A stretch of DNA of 64,000 nucleotides from Mongoliibacter ruber (GTDB lineage Bacteria > Bacteroidota > Bacteroidia > Cytophagales > Cyclobacteriaceae): assembly GCF_003003005.1 (NCBI RefSeq), contig NZ_PVTR01000006.1, positions 156,704 through 220,703 of the forward strand. Reading direction: 5' to 3'. The notes beneath the pieces were generated by a model that made no database searches, had not been told where the DNA came from, and worked only from the letters and a program-made list of their open reading frames with translations. This document shows positions 28,499-37,442 of the stretch, in pieces. Within the stretch, counting starts at the first letter, position 1. Each line of letters opens with the position of its first letter. A program made the position numbers and the translations under genes.

Positions 28499-29380
28499 AT
28501 GAGTGTTTTAGTAAATAAGGATTCAAAAGTAATTGTGCAGGGCTTTACAGGCTCTGAAGGTTCATTCCATGCACAGCAAATGATAGAATACGGTACCAAT
28601 GTGGTAGGTGGTGTTACACCGGGAAAAGGTGGCAGTACCCATCTTGAAAAGCCGGTTTTCAATTCTGTGGAAGAAGCAGTGGAAAAAACAGGTGCCAACA
28701 CATCAATTATTTTTGTTCCACCGGCATTTGCAGCCGACGCCATTATGGAAGCAGCTGATGCAGGCATAAAAGTGATTATCGCTATTACGGAAGGTATTCC
28801 GGTTGCCGACATGATGAAGGCAAAACCATATATCAAAGAAAGAGGTGCTACCCTTGTTGGTCCAAACTGTCCAGGTGTCATCACCCCAGGAGAGGCCAAA
28901 GTAGGTATCATGCCAGGATTTGTATTCAAGCCAGGTAGAGTGGGTATTGTGTCCAAATCAGGAACCTTGACCTATGAAGCAGCTGATCAAATTGCAAAGG
29001 CAGGCTTAGGTGTATCTACTGCTATCGGTATCGGCGGTGATCCAATCATCGGAAGCTCTACCAAAGACGCAGTAAAACTTTTGATGGAAGATCCAGAGAC
29101 TGATGCAATTGTCATGATTGGTGAGATCGGTGGTAACTATGAGGCAGATGCTGCCAAGTGGATCAGAGAAAATGGCAACAAAAAGCCAGTTGTAGGCTTT
29201 ATCGCTGGACAGACTGCACCTCCGGGACGTAGAATGGGTCATGCTGGTGCCATCATTGGCGGTGCTGATGATACTGCTGCAGCTAAGATGCGCATCATGG
29301 CCGAAAACGGTATTCACGTAGCTGAATCACCTGCAGAAATCGGAGCTGTAATGGCTAGGGTTCTGGGTGTAGATGCCTAA
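28499..29380 (+). CDS. sucD: Succinyl-CoA synthetase, alpha subunit
   Basis: A 293-residue subunit starting at the ATG at 28499; the frame extends upstream but through the promoter. The CoA-binding Rossmann region ([14 protein letters not shown], near 18-31) and the ligase region are complete. The phosphohistidine is His248 in GHAGAIIGG. With SucC (not in this window) it makes succinate and ATP or GTP from succinyl-CoA. It is a monocistronic gene, with a promoter upstream and a terminator downstream. A heptanucleotide repeat lies between the stop codon and that terminator. Functionally it connects to the methylmalonyl-CoA mutase in this window through succinyl-CoA. Confidence 0.97.
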   Translation: MSVLVNKDSKVIVQGFTGSEGSFHAQQMIEYGTNVVGGVTPGKGGSTHLEKPVFNSVEEAVEKTGANTSIIFVPPAFAADAIMEAADAGIKVIIAITEGIPVADMMKAKPYIKERGATLVGPNCPGVITPGEAKVGIMPGFVFKPGRVGIVSKSGTLTYEAADQIAKAGLGVSTAIGIGGDPIIGSSTKDAVKLLMEDPETDAIVMIGEIGGNYEADAAKWIRENGNKKPVVGFIAGQTAPPGRRMGHAGAIIGGADDTAAAKMRIMAENGIHVAESPAEIGAVMARVLGVDA

Positions 29381-29391
29381 GAGAAAGAAAA

Positions 29392-29464
29392 ATAGTTAAT
29401 AGTTAATAGTTAATAGTTAATAGTTAATAGTTAATAGTTAATAGTTAATAGTTAATAGTTAATT
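29392..29464. repeat. Heptanucleotide microsatellite (ATAGTTA), about 10 copies
   Basis: About 73 bp of an uninterrupted 7-bp unit directly after the sucD stop codon and before its terminator. The array is perfect, which suggests recent expansion by slippage. It would be transcribed in the sucD 3' untranslated region. Confidence 0.95.
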
Positions 29465-29470
29465 AGTAAA

Positions 29471-29505
29471 AAAACCGTCAAGAATATGTTCTTGGCGGTT
29501 TTTTC
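29471..29505 (+). terminator. Intrinsic terminator of sucD
   Basis: A 14-bp stem with one G-U pair (29471-29484 with 29489-29502; core CCGTCAAGAA), loop TATG, followed by TTTTTT. It lies just beyond the microsatellite. Confidence 0.85.
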
Positions 29506-29587
29506 ATGTGATTATGTTAAATCCTTTGTCTGATTTGAATTACAAAGCTTATTACCAAATATATTTTTTTGCTATTTTTACATAAAA

Positions 29588-29859
29588 ATGCCTGAAATAA
29601 GCAGATTCTATGGAATAATTATTTACATGTTTGCCAAAGACCATAATCCTCCTCATTTTCATGCAAAGTACTGAGAACATAAAGGTATTTTTAATATCAA
29701 AACAGGAGAACTGATGGAAGGCGAACTACCAAAGAAAGCTCTACGTTTAGTTGAAGACTGGATAGAATTAAACAGGCAAGAATTGATGGAAAACTGGAAA
29801 ACTGGAAAACTGCCCAAACGGATTTTCCTGAGTTAAAAAAAATTAATCCTTTACAGTAA
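29588..29859 (+). pseudogene. DUF4160 gene, broken by a nonsense codon and an 8-bp duplication
   Basis: From the ATG at 29588 the frame reads like a DUF4160 protein (RFYGIIIYMFAKDHNPPHFHAKY) but meets TGA at 29672-29674, where homologues commonly have Gly before a Glu (a GGA to TGA change would explain it). The same frame then continues as a good match (GELMEGELPKKALRLVEDW) until a triplicated AACTGGAA-type unit at about 29789-29809. Removing one 8-bp unit restores a frame reading KTAQTDFPELKKINPLQ that ends at TAA 29857-29859. DUF4160 genes usually sit directly before a DUF2442 gene, and one starts 11 bp later. The two lesions are seen directly; family assignment is by recognition. Confidence 0.82.
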
Positions 29860-29870
29860 AAAAACTAACA

Positions 29871-30146
29871 ATGCACGCCATAAAAGAAATAATACATATT
29901 GAGCCTTTCAAATTAACATTGAAATTTGAATCTGGGGAAATCAGAAAAGTTGATCTTCGAGACAAATTAATGGAGTGGGGAAAAAATCCCGACTCAAAAT
30001 TTGCGGAACTAAAAGACCCTAACTGTTTCCTGAAAGTAAAACTTGACTTGGAATTTGAAACATTGGTTTGGGACAATGGTATAGATCTTTGCCCTGATGT
30101 CCTATATCACATAAGCGAAGAAAAGAAAGATAAAAGTGTCGCTTAG
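29871..30146 (+). CDS. DUF2442 domain protein
   Basis: A 91-residue small protein with the DUF2442 pattern: an N-terminal strand pair (EPFKLTLKFESGEIRKVDL), a central acidic helix and DNGIDLCPDVLYHIS at the end. In many bacteria DUF4160 and DUF2442 genes form a two-gene unit that has been proposed to act like a toxin-antitoxin pair; that is not established to my knowledge. Here the upstream partner is a pseudogene while this gene is intact. A weak hairpin with a T-run at about 30210-30232 may end the transcript. Confidence 0.85.
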   Translation: MHAIKEIIHIEPFKLTLKFESGEIRKVDLRDKLMEWGKNPDSKFAELKDPNCFLKVKLDLEFETLVWDNGIDLCPDVLYHISEEKKDKSVA

Positions 30147-30280
30147 CATTAAACTTTTACAAAGTTCCACTAATTCTACATATGCAAGCAAAAGTGTAAA
30201 GAACAATAACCTGTCAGGTTTAAACTTTTTTAACTCACAACTCCTTCTTCAAAACCGTATTTTTCGGAAAAATTCATAAC

Positions 30281-31165
30281 ATGAAATGTTTTTCAATGCT
30301 TCTTTTCCTAGTGTTGTATTCATTTGTATCACTGGGGCAAAATAACATTATTATTGGCCAAGTAATAGATGCAGACTCTGGTGAACCACTGAGCTTTAGC
30401 AGTGTAGGTTGGGTCAATCAAAATAAAGGCACTGTATCCGATCAAGTTGGGAAATTTAGACTGGAAACGTTAACCGAGCATCAAGATCAAATATTAAGGA
30501 TTTCTAAAATGGGGTATAAAACCTTAAACTTTTCGCTGGAAGAAATCCTGAAAAACTGCAGTTTAAGAGAATGCCCTATGGTGTTTGAGTTGTCTCAAAC
30601 CGCCACAGAATTACCTGAATTCACTTTGGAAGCTGAGGGAGATTTTAAGAATGTAGTTTGGGGAAAGGCAAATAGAAAATCGATTTTTGGCCTGACTTAT
30701 AACCCAAAAGATAGAAAACCCGAAGAAAATCTAGGTAGGGAAATCGGCCTTCAAATAGACACCAAAGGAAAAAAAATCAAACTAGAGCAGGTGAAAATTA
30801 CTCTTTCATCATTACAGTTTGAAAAATCTACCTTTCGGGTAAATATTTATACCGAAACAGGCGAGAATGAATTCGTGGCTATGCCCCAGAATAGGGAAAT
30901 TTTTTGGCAATTAGAAAGGAAAAATACTGGTGATTTCATGCTAGATCTAAGCGAATTCAACATATTATTGAAAGGAAAACACCTCATCGGTATCGAGTGG
31001 GTCAGGTATGAAAAAATGTATGGAAGCGGAATCATTTCTATGACTACAGGATATCCATTTGGAAAGTCGTTCTTAAAAAATTCAAGTCAAAATCAGTGGG
31101 AAATTATAAAAGGAGCGCCATCAATTGAAGTAGATGGCGCTGTAGTACAATTGGAATCCAATTGA
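30281..31165 (+). CDS. Secreted protein with an N-terminal carboxypeptidase-regulatory-like domain
   Basis: This 294-residue protein has a signal peptide (1-19, ending SLGQ). Residues about 23-105 form a CarboxypepD_reg-like beta-sandwich (IIGQVIDADSGEPLSFSSV, GTVSDQVGKFRL), the same module that begins TonB-dependent SusC proteins. The rest (about 115-294) is beta-rich and unrecognised, with a strand-dense region (KIKLEQVKITLSS). No plug or barrel follows, so this is not a SusC. It is probably a periplasmic or surface-exposed protein of unknown role. It is monocistronic, with a short gap to the convergent coiled-coil gene. Confidence 0.78.
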   Translation: MKCFSMLLFLVLYSFVSLGQNNIIIGQVIDADSGEPLSFSSVGWVNQNKGTVSDQVGKFRLETLTEHQDQILRISKMGYKTLNFSLEEILKNCSLRECPMVFELSQTATELPEFTLEAEGDFKNVVWGKANRKSIFGLTYNPKDRKPEENLGREIGLQIDTKGKKIKLEQVKITLSSLQFEKSTFRVNIYTETGENEFVAMPQNREIFWQLERKNTGDFMLDLSEFNILLKGKHLIGIEWVRYEKMYGSGIISMTTGYPFGKSFLKNSSQNQWEIIKGAPSIEVDGAVVQLESN

Positions 31166-31200
31166 TATTTAAACTGATGGTTTTGACCTTTATCTGGCTT

Positions 31201-31473
31201 TTATTCTTCCTCTACTTTATCCAAACCATGTTTTTGCTCAAACTGGTTTCTTTTTATTTCAAACCTTTCAATTTCCGTATTGACAAGATCAAGAGATTCA
31301 TTGTAGCGGGAAAACAAATCACCCATGTTTTTTTCCATTTCCGAAAAATTGAACGACATGGCATCCATCTGTAACTGAGAAGCTTTTTCTACCATCGCCA
31401 CCTGACTGTTTTTCAAGTCTTCCAAAAGCCTAATGGCCCTATCCATTTTCTCTAATTTTGCTCTGTTATCCAT
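31201..31473 (-). CDS. Small coiled-coil protein of unknown function
   Basis: A 90-residue soluble protein, almost entirely heptad-like charged helix (EKMDRAIRLLEDLKNSQVAM, then EMEKNMGDLF and IERFEIKRNQFEQKHG). The codon pattern and charged composition favour this strand over the overlapping hydrophobic frame on the other strand. It is divergent from the ABC-F gene, with 160 bp between them for promoters. I recognise no family. Confidence 0.68.
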   Translation of the reverse strand: MDNRAKLEKMDRAIRLLEDLKNSQVAMVEKASQLQMDAMSFNFSEMEKNMGDLFSRYNESLDLVNTEIERFEIKRNQFEQKHGLDKVEEE

Positions 31474-31637
31474 TGTATATTCATTTGGTTAATCAAGCTA
31501 AATAGTGCAAAGACCGTTCCGAAGAGGCCTTAAAGTGTAAATAGGCAATTCGAGACATTCCCTGCCTTACTAATTTTCCAATCTTTTAATATTTGAATTT
31601 TCAATTACTTACCTTTGCCGCTTCAATTCCAATACTC

Positions 31638-33278
31638 ATGATCTCAGTTGACAATATTACCGTCATACATGGCGGACACGCTTTATTCAGTGACATTTCT
31701 TTTTCCATTAATCCGACGGACAAAATCGCCCTTATGGGTAAAAATGGTGCGGGAAAATCTACCATGCTCAAAATCATTGCAGGTGCAACCAAGCCATCCA
31801 AAGGAGGCGTTTCAGCCCCAAAAGATGCAGTAATTGCCTACTTGCCCCAACACCTGTTGACCGCAGATGATTGTACCGTTTTTGATGAAACTGCCAAGGC
31901 ATTTGCTTCTTACCTTGACTTGAAGACCGAAATCGATCAACTCAATGAGGAACTGACGGTAAGAACAGATTATGAATCTGAGGAATATTACAAAATCATA
32001 GAAAGGGTATCCGAACTCTCAGAAAAATTTTACTCTATAGAAGAAGTGAATTATGAGGAAGAGATAGAAAAAGTCTTATTGGGACTAGGTTTCGAGAGGG
32101 CAGATTTCCAAAGACCAAGTTCTGAGTTTTCAGGAGGTTGGCGGATGCGGATAGAACTGGCAAAAATTCTTTTGCAAAAGCCTGACCTGATTCTTTTGGA
32201 TGAACCTACCAATCACCTTGATATAGAATCCATCCAATGGCTGGAAGAGTTTTTGACTGAAAAAGCCAAGGCAGTAGTAGTCATCTCCCACGACAGGGCT
32301 TTTGTGGACAATGTAACCAACAGAACCATAGAGGTGACAATGGGTAGGATTTATGACTATAAAGCCAAATATTCCCATTACCTGGAACTTAGAAAAGAAA
32401 GAAGAGAACAGCAACAAAAACAATTTGAAGAACAGCAGAGGTTTATTGCTGATACACAACAGTTTATTGACCGATTCAAAGGTACCTATTCCAAAACCCT
32501 ACAGGTACAGTCAAGGGTGAAGATGTTGGAGAAACTGGATATCGTAGAAGTGGACGAAGTGGATTCTTCTGCTTTGAAATTGCGCTTCCCTCCTTCCCCA
32601 AGGTCTGGAAAATACCCAGTCATCGTAGAAGGTCTCACCAAAGCTTACGGTGACCATGTGGTCTTCAAAGATGCCAACATGACCATTGCACAGGGACAAA
32701 AAGTTTCCTTTGTGGGGAAAAACGGAGAAGGTAAATCCACCATGATCAAAGCCATCATGGGTGAGATTGACTTCGAAGGGAAGTGTGAATTGGGTCATAA
32801 TGCATTAGTCGGCTATTTTGCACAAAACCAAGCTTCACTATTGGATGAAAGTCTGACCATTTTTGAAACCATCGATCAAATCGCTGTTGGGGAGATACGC
32901 GGAAAAATCAAAGACCTATTGGGTGCATTTATGTTCAAAGGGGATGACATCAACAAAAAGGTCAAAGTGCTTTCAGGAGGCGAAAAAACCAGATTGGCTA
33001 TGATCAAGCTTTTGTTGGAACCCGTTAACCTTCTGATTCTCGATGAACCTACCAATCATTTGGATATGAAAACCAAGGACATCATCAAGGATGCGCTTAA
33101 GGCTTTTGATGGCACTTTGATTTTGGTTTCTCACGACAGGGATTTCTTAGATGGCTTGGCGACCAAAGTTTTCGAATTCGGCAACAAACGTGTCAAAGAA
33201 CACTTTGAAGACATCAATGGATTTTTGAGAAATAAGAAATTGGAGAATTTGAGGGAGGTGGAAAGAAAATCTAAATGA
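31638..33278 (+). CDS. ABC-F family ATPase
   Basis: A 546-residue protein with two ATP-binding cassettes and no membrane segments, starting at the ATG at 31638. Cassette 1 has GKNGAGKST (34-42), signature FSGGW and LLDEPTNHLD. A charged linker of about 80 residues, rich in Arg, Gln and Glu, is the ribosome-reaching arm. Cassette 2 has GKNGEGKST, LSGGEKTRLA and LILDEPTNHLD. ABC-F proteins act on the ribosome; some relieve stalling and some give antibiotic resistance. The paralogue type (EttA, Uup, YbiT or YdiF-like) cannot be fixed by eye, and I see no reason to call it a resistance factor. Confidence 0.93.
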   Translation: MISVDNITVIHGGHALFSDISFSINPTDKIALMGKNGAGKSTMLKIIAGATKPSKGGVSAPKDAVIAYLPQHLLTADDCTVFDETAKAFASYLDLKTEIDQLNEELTVRTDYESEEYYKIIERVSELSEKFYSIEEVNYEEEIEKVLLGLGFERADFQRPSSEFSGGWRMRIELAKILLQKPDLILLDEPTNHLDIESIQWLEEFLTEKAKAVVVISHDRAFVDNVTNRTIEVTMGRIYDYKAKYSHYLELRKERREQQQKQFEEQQRFIADTQQFIDRFKGTYSKTLQVQSRVKMLEKLDIVEVDEVDSSALKLRFPPSPRSGKYPVIVEGLTKAYGDHVVFKDANMTIAQGQKVSFVGKNGEGKSTMIKAIMGEIDFEGKCELGHNALVGYFAQNQASLLDESLTIFETIDQIAVGEIRGKIKDLLGAFMFKGDDINKKVKVLSGGEKTRLAMIKLLLEPVNLLILDEPTNHLDMKTKDIIKDALKAFDGTLILVSHDRDFLDGLATKVFEFGNKRVKEHFEDINGFLRNKKLENLREVERKSK

Positions 33279-33507
33279 TATATGCTTCGTGATATCGAAG
33301 TGAAACGGAGATCCCGAAAGCGAAGCGATTCGGGATAAATGGATATATGCCTTCGGCGATATTAAAAAGATATTAGCCTGTGGCGATATTGGTGGATATG
33401 TGCTGCGCGATATTGAAGCGAAGCGGAAACCTCGAGAGGGAAGGGATTCAGGATAATGGATATATGCTTGCCCGATATAAAATAGAAATATGCCTGCGGC
33501 GATATAA
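33277..33507. repeat. Two diverged copies of a palindrome-rich intergenic repeat
   Basis: Two units of about 115 bp (33277-33392 and 33393-33507). Each has short near-palindromes of the form ATATGCC-n-GGCGATAT and a central GAAGCGAAGCGG-like segment. Six such short elements can be counted in all. Unit 1 also has a perfect 8-bp hairpin, ATCCCGAA with TTCGGGAT (33311-33318 and 33329-33336); in unit 2 it is degraded. No open frame is conserved, so this looks like a non-coding dispersed element. The remaining DNA to 33806 (about 300 bp) is AT-rich, with short TTATTTCAA direct repeats near 33735-33775 and no gene. Confidence 0.75.
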
Positions 33508-33806
33508 GAATTGAGTTGCTGACCTTCTTTTAAATTTTAAGCGGGTCTTTTGAAAAATATTGAGGTTATTGGAGGAGGTCAGTCAAGGCCTAAAATAAAT
33601 CTGGATTATTTTATCAAACATAAATCTTTATTTATCCAAAAATCACCTGTTTCCCAGGAGTAAAGTTCCATTGATTTAATCAATTCTTATTGACAAAAAA
33701 ACCTAGCGCTAATCGCCGAATATTATCTCAACCTTATTTCAATCTATATCTACTTTATTTCAACCTTATTTCACGAAGTATATTTCTAATTAATTTCAAT
33801 AGTAAT

Positions 33807-35102
33807 TCAATCCCCCAAACTATTAACCATCTGCCTAAACTTCCAGTCCGTATCCTCATTGGGGGAATCTCGTGTTTGCTTCATCAAAATGCCAATAGTG
33901 TTGGTCTCAGGATCAGCAAAATACTGGGTATTGAAGTATCCTCCCCAGTCAAAAGTCCCCTGGCTTCCGATTCCTCCCTCAGAGACTCCTGTTTCGGTGA
34001 CTACACCAAAAGCTAACCCATAATGCTTGGAACCTGACCAAAGATCCCCGATCTGATTGGCCATAATGGTTTTGATTGTTAATGGACTTAAAATTCGTTG
34101 TCCATTAAATACCCCTTCATTAAGGTACATCTGAAGAAAATGTGCATAATCCTGAGCAGTACTGGAAAGTCCTGCGCCCCCGGAAAAGAAGCGTTTTGCA
34201 CCTTTCTTCGGGTAATCAACATCATAATACTTCCCTTCATACTTTACCCAATTCTTGTTTTCTTTTTTATGCACGGTGACCAATCGATTCGCTTTGGAAT
34301 CAGGCAGGTAAAACCAAGTATCCTCCATTCCCAGTGGATCAAAAATCCTATCTTTCAAAAATTGGTCAAAGGGTTTGCCTGAAATGATTTCAACAAAATA
34401 ACCCAAAACATCCAAGCCTTCTGAGTAAGTGAACTTTTCTCCGGGATGATGATGCAAAGGAAGGCTTGCCAGTTTCTTAACGCTTTGTTCAATACTTATA
34501 TCAGACGTGGTATAAAGGTCAACGACTCCAGCTTTCTGGTATAGCATCTTCATACGCTCATCACCGTCAATGATCCCATATCCCAAACCAGATGTATGCG
34601 TCAGCAAGTGTCTGATGGTAATTTCTTTATTGGCTGCAAGGGCAGTAAAGGTGGTATCCTCGTACTTAAACTGTTGCAGGATTTTTGGATTCTTGAATTC
34701 CGGAATCCATTTGGATATAGGATCGTCTAATTTAAAATGCCCTTCCTCCCACAGCATCATCACAGCAGTTGATGTGATGGCTTTGGTCTGGGAAGCTATG
34801 CGAAAAATAGCATCCTTCTCCATACCTTTATTGCCTTGTACATCCGCTTTTCCCTTAGCTTCATAGTAGATAATTTTACCATTTTTGGAAATCAAAGCCA
34901 CCAATCCCGGCACATCATTGTCCTGAATAGCCTTTTCCAACATGTCATCTATTCTCTGAACTCTTTGGTTTTGCTCTGTGGAAAGCGTTCCAAAAGGAAC
35001 CTCAGACATACTGGACGCTTGTCCTGAGTGTACGATTTGTCCCTTTACTTGAATAGGAATGGCAATCAAAAGGAAAAGAAGTATGTGTGATAAGGTTTTC
35101 AT
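33807..35102 (-). CDS. Secreted serine hydrolase, class C beta-lactamase family
   Basis: A 431-residue protein with a signal peptide (1-22). The beta-lactamase/DD-peptidase fold shows the SxxK pair Ser104 and Lys107 (ASQTKAIT) and Tyr226 in TYSEG, where Glu replaces the usual Asn of YxN. This replacement is common in the esterase-like branch and argues against true cephalosporinase activity. Likely an esterase or peptidase acting in the periplasm or outside the cell. It is transcribed divergently from the GH9 gene, sharing a 118-bp leader region. Confidence 0.88.
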   Translation of the reverse strand: MKTLSHILLFLLIAIPIQVKGQIVHSGQASSMSEVPFGTLSTEQNQRVQRIDDMLEKAIQDNDVPGLVALISKNGKIIYYEAKGKADVQGNKGMEKDAIFRIASQTKAITSTAVMMLWEEGHFKLDDPISKWIPEFKNPKILQQFKYEDTTFTALAANKEITIRHLLTHTSGLGYGIIDGDERMKMLYQKAGVVDLYTTSDISIEQSVKKLASLPLHHHPGEKFTYSEGLDVLGYFVEIISGKPFDQFLKDRIFDPLGMEDTWFYLPDSKANRLVTVHKKENKNWVKYEGKYYDVDYPKKGAKRFFSGGAGLSSTAQDYAHFLQMYLNEGVFNGQRILSPLTIKTIMANQIGDLWSGSKHYGLAFGVVTETGVSEGGIGSQGTFDWGGYFNTQYFADPETNTIGILMKQTRDSPNEDTDWKFRQMVNSLGD

Positions 35103-35220
35103 CTTTTTTGGATTAGGTCACAACAATTTACTACCGCTTGTGAGATAAAAAAATTTAATCATATCGGAATTTCTTAGATTAATATGATGACTAGGACTTA
35201 CCTATAACAGACTCAAGCCA

Positions 35221-37008
35221 ATGATCGCTACTAAATTATTGTTTTTACTCCATCTGGTATTTGCTCCCTTGCAGGAAAAAGACCAAGAACTGTATATCCG
35301 AATCAATCAATTGGGCTATTTGCCAGAAGATACCAAGGTAGCTGTTCTTTTCAGTCACCAGGCAAAAGTTGAAACACTCTCTTTGGTAAATGCAGAATCT
35401 GAAAAAGAGATCATCAAAATCAAGCCTTCAAAGGTCAATAAAGACAATTGGGGTGGGTTTCATTACTGGGAGGCGGATTTTAGTAAGGTCAAATCTGAGG
35501 GGGATTTTTACTTGATCAGTAATAAAAGCAAACATAGATCTCCCGTATTCAGGATTGGGGAAAATACATATCAGAACCATCAGGAAACCCTGTTGGAGTT
35601 TATGCGCCAACAGCGCTGCGGCTACAATCCCACTTTGGACATGGTCTGTCACCAAAAGGACGGCAGGTCTTTTTTCGGACCTATGCCGGACAGTACTTTT
35701 GTGGATCTCAGTGGCGGTTGGCATGATGCAGGTGATCAGCTGAAATACCTGATTACTTCAAGCTATGCAACTGCGCATATATTGATGGCCTATGAGATGT
35801 ATCCGGATAGATTTGAAGACAAGGTAAATGCCCTCGGCCAGCCCATTCCCAACGGCATTCCTGATATTCTGGATGAAGCCAAATGGGGCTTGGATTGGCT
35901 GCACAAAATGCACCCTGCACCCGATCAACTTTTTCATCAGGTGGCTGATGATAGAGACCATAGGGGTTTCAAGATTCCAAATCAAGATAATTCAGATTAC
36001 GGGTGGGGCGAAAACTCCTATCGTGTAGGCTACTTTGCTACTGGTAAACCACAGGGTCTGATGAGCTATCAGAGCGAGGCAACAGGAGTAGCCAATCTTG
36101 CAGGAAGGAGTGCTGCGGCTATGGCATTGGCCGCCCGAATATGGGAGAAAGACTTAGATGACCCAATTTTCGCAGCCAAATGCAGAGAGGCCGCAAAATC
36201 CCTTTATGCCTTAGGTAGAGCAAAAGAAGGTTATCAGCAAGGAAATTCTTACGGTGCACCTTACAGGTATAATGAAGAAACTTGGGCTGATGATATGGAG
36301 TGGGCCGCGGCTGAACTTTTCAAGCTCACGGGACAAAACGATTACCTCGATCAAGCGAAGGAATATGCCTTAAAAAGCAATACAGAGGACAGTTGGACAG
36401 TCCGGGATTCAGCTGCCCACTACCAACTTTATCCATTTATCAACCTTGGGCATTACTCCTTACATAGCTTAGTAGACGAGGATTTTAAAAAAACCTTGGA
36501 AGGCTACTATCTGGACGGAATCAAATACACTTTGGCCAGAGCCGAGAGCAATCCTTTCCACATAGGTATTCCATTTATCTGGTGCAGCAATAACCTACTT
36601 ACCTCTTTGGTCACACAGGTGATTTTATATGAAAAAATGAGTGGTGATAAAAGCTTTGAACCTTTTCTTACTTCTCAGAGGGATTGGTTGTTTGGAAAAA
36701 ATCCTTGGGGTACTTCGATGTTCACGGGAATCCCTGATGGAGGTGAATATCCTGTCGAAGTGCATACAAGTCTATTTGTGTTGTTAGGCTTGGAAGTTCC
36801 CGGAGGCTTGGTAGATGGCCCGATTTCAAAACACATTTATGACAACCTCATTGGACTGACCCTCTTGAATCCTGATAAATTTGAGAAAGTACAAAATGAA
36901 AAAGTTGTCTATCACGATGATGTAGGCGATTATAGCACCAATGAACCCACCATGGACGGCACCGCCGGTGCCATTCTGATGATGACCCATTTTAGTGGGG
37001 AAAGGTAA
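35221..37008 (+). CDS. Glycoside hydrolase family 9 (endoglucanase-like) enzyme
   Basis: A 595-residue secreted enzyme. A signal peptide (about 1-17) is followed by the N-terminal Ig-like CelD_N domain (about 25-115; IRINQLGYLPED) and the alpha/alpha-barrel catalytic domain. Nucleophile-side aspartates are Asp169 and Asp172 in GGWHDAGDQ, and the proton donor is probably Glu575 in DYSTNEPTMDG. GH9 enzymes cleave beta-1,4-glucans; this Ig-first subgroup also includes exo-acting glucosaminidases, so the substrate is open. There are no SusC/SusD genes beside it, and it appears monocistronic. Confidence 0.92.
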   Translation: MIATKLLFLLHLVFAPLQEKDQELYIRINQLGYLPEDTKVAVLFSHQAKVETLSLVNAESEKEIIKIKPSKVNKDNWGGFHYWEADFSKVKSEGDFYLISNKSKHRSPVFRIGENTYQNHQETLLEFMRQQRCGYNPTLDMVCHQKDGRSFFGPMPDSTFVDLSGGWHDAGDQLKYLITSSYATAHILMAYEMYPDRFEDKVNALGQPIPNGIPDILDEAKWGLDWLHKMHPAPDQLFHQVADDRDHRGFKIPNQDNSDYGWGENSYRVGYFATGKPQGLMSYQSEATGVANLAGRSAAAMALAARIWEKDLDDPIFAAKCREAAKSLYALGRAKEGYQQGNSYGAPYRYNEETWADDMEWAAAELFKLTGQNDYLDQAKEYALKSNTEDSWTVRDSAAHYQLYPFINLGHYSLHSLVDEDFKKTLEGYYLDGIKYTLARAESNPFHIGIPFIWCSNNLLTSLVTQVILYEKMSGDKSFEPFLTSQRDWLFGKNPWGTSMFTGIPDGGEYPVEVHTSLFVLLGLEVPGGLVDGPISKHIYDNLIGLTLLNPDKFEKVQNEKVVYHDDVGDYSTNEPTMDGTAGAILMMTHFSGER

Positions 37009-37021
37009 ATTGATTCAGCCT

Positions 37022-37062
37022 GGTCCAATGACTTAGTCTGGTTCAAGACTTAGTCTTGGACC
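37022..37062. repeat. Inverted repeat with internal palindromic direct repeats after the GH9 gene
   Basis: GGTCCAA (37022-37028) pairs with TTGGACC (37056-37062). Between them GACTTAGTC, itself nearly palindromic, occurs twice. It begins 14 bp after the GH9 stop codon and could act as an mRNA end structure, although no T-run follows. Confidence 0.6.
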
Positions 37063-37415
37063 CAAATCCTCCCATTCTTCTGAAAACCCAAAGCCTTAGC
37101 CCTATTTATAGGTTTTGTTTCTCGCGGCGAACACAACGATGACGCAGCGGACGCAGCAAGCATCTATTAAATCTCATATTATTGCTGGTTTAAGACCTTT
37201 ATTGATTTTCTGTTCAATCGCCTAGAATCAGGTATTACCATTCTCTAAACCCTTTGCTTCTTAGCGTCTTAGCGTGAAATAATTTTTTCCCGATTTGGGA
37301 CAAATTCCGCAATACTTGGCTTTCTTATTTCTATGCGAGACATACCCCCTCTGCGCTCCTTCGCACCTCTTAAGACTCTGCGTGAACCCTACCCAAGCCC
37401 TTTCAAAAAAATAAA
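37063..37415. other. Non-coding stretch with CGCAG/TTAGCG-type short repeats
   Basis: About 350 bp without a credible gene. It contains runs such as GACGCAGCGGACGCAGCAAG near 37141, TTAGCGTCTTAGCGTGAAA near 37261, and CTCTGCGTGAACC near 37375. These resemble short low-complexity intergenic repeats I have seen in Bacteroidota genomes, which often produce spurious Arg-rich reading frames such as the one on the minus strand at 37261-37455. Confidence 0.5.
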
Positions 37416-37442
37416 AAAGGTCAGCCCAATGGACTAACCTTT
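37416..37442 (-). terminator. Intrinsic terminator of the DegQ-type protease gene
   Basis: Read on the minus strand, AAAGGTTAG pairs with CTGACCTTT (one G-U pair; 37434-37442 with 37416-37424), followed by a T-run. It lies 31 bp after the protease stop codon. Confidence 0.75.

Noticed and set aside
29392..29464. CRISPR array
   Set aside because: The unit is only 7 bp with no spacers; it is a simple microsatellite.
29672..29674. TGA in the DUF4160 frame read as selenocysteine
   Set aside because: The position is a glycine in family members as far as I recall, no selenocysteine insertion structure is apparent, and a second frame lesion is present.
31162..31374. A 70-residue hydrophobic reading frame on the plus strand
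   Set aside because: It lies antisense to a well-formed charged coiled-coil gene (31201-31473, minus) and its hydrophobicity mirrors the charged codons of that gene.
31638..33278. Antibiotic-resistance ABC-F protein
   Set aside because: The sequence reads like a housekeeping ABC-F member and there is no mobile or resistance context.
33690..34016. A plus-strand frame of 108 residues
   Set aside because: Most of it is antisense to the serine hydrolase C-terminus; the rest is AT-rich intergenic DNA.
33807..35102. Beta-lactamase resistance gene
   Set aside because: The SxxK motif is present, but YSE replaces YxN and the context is not a resistance locus; an esterase or peptidase is more likely.
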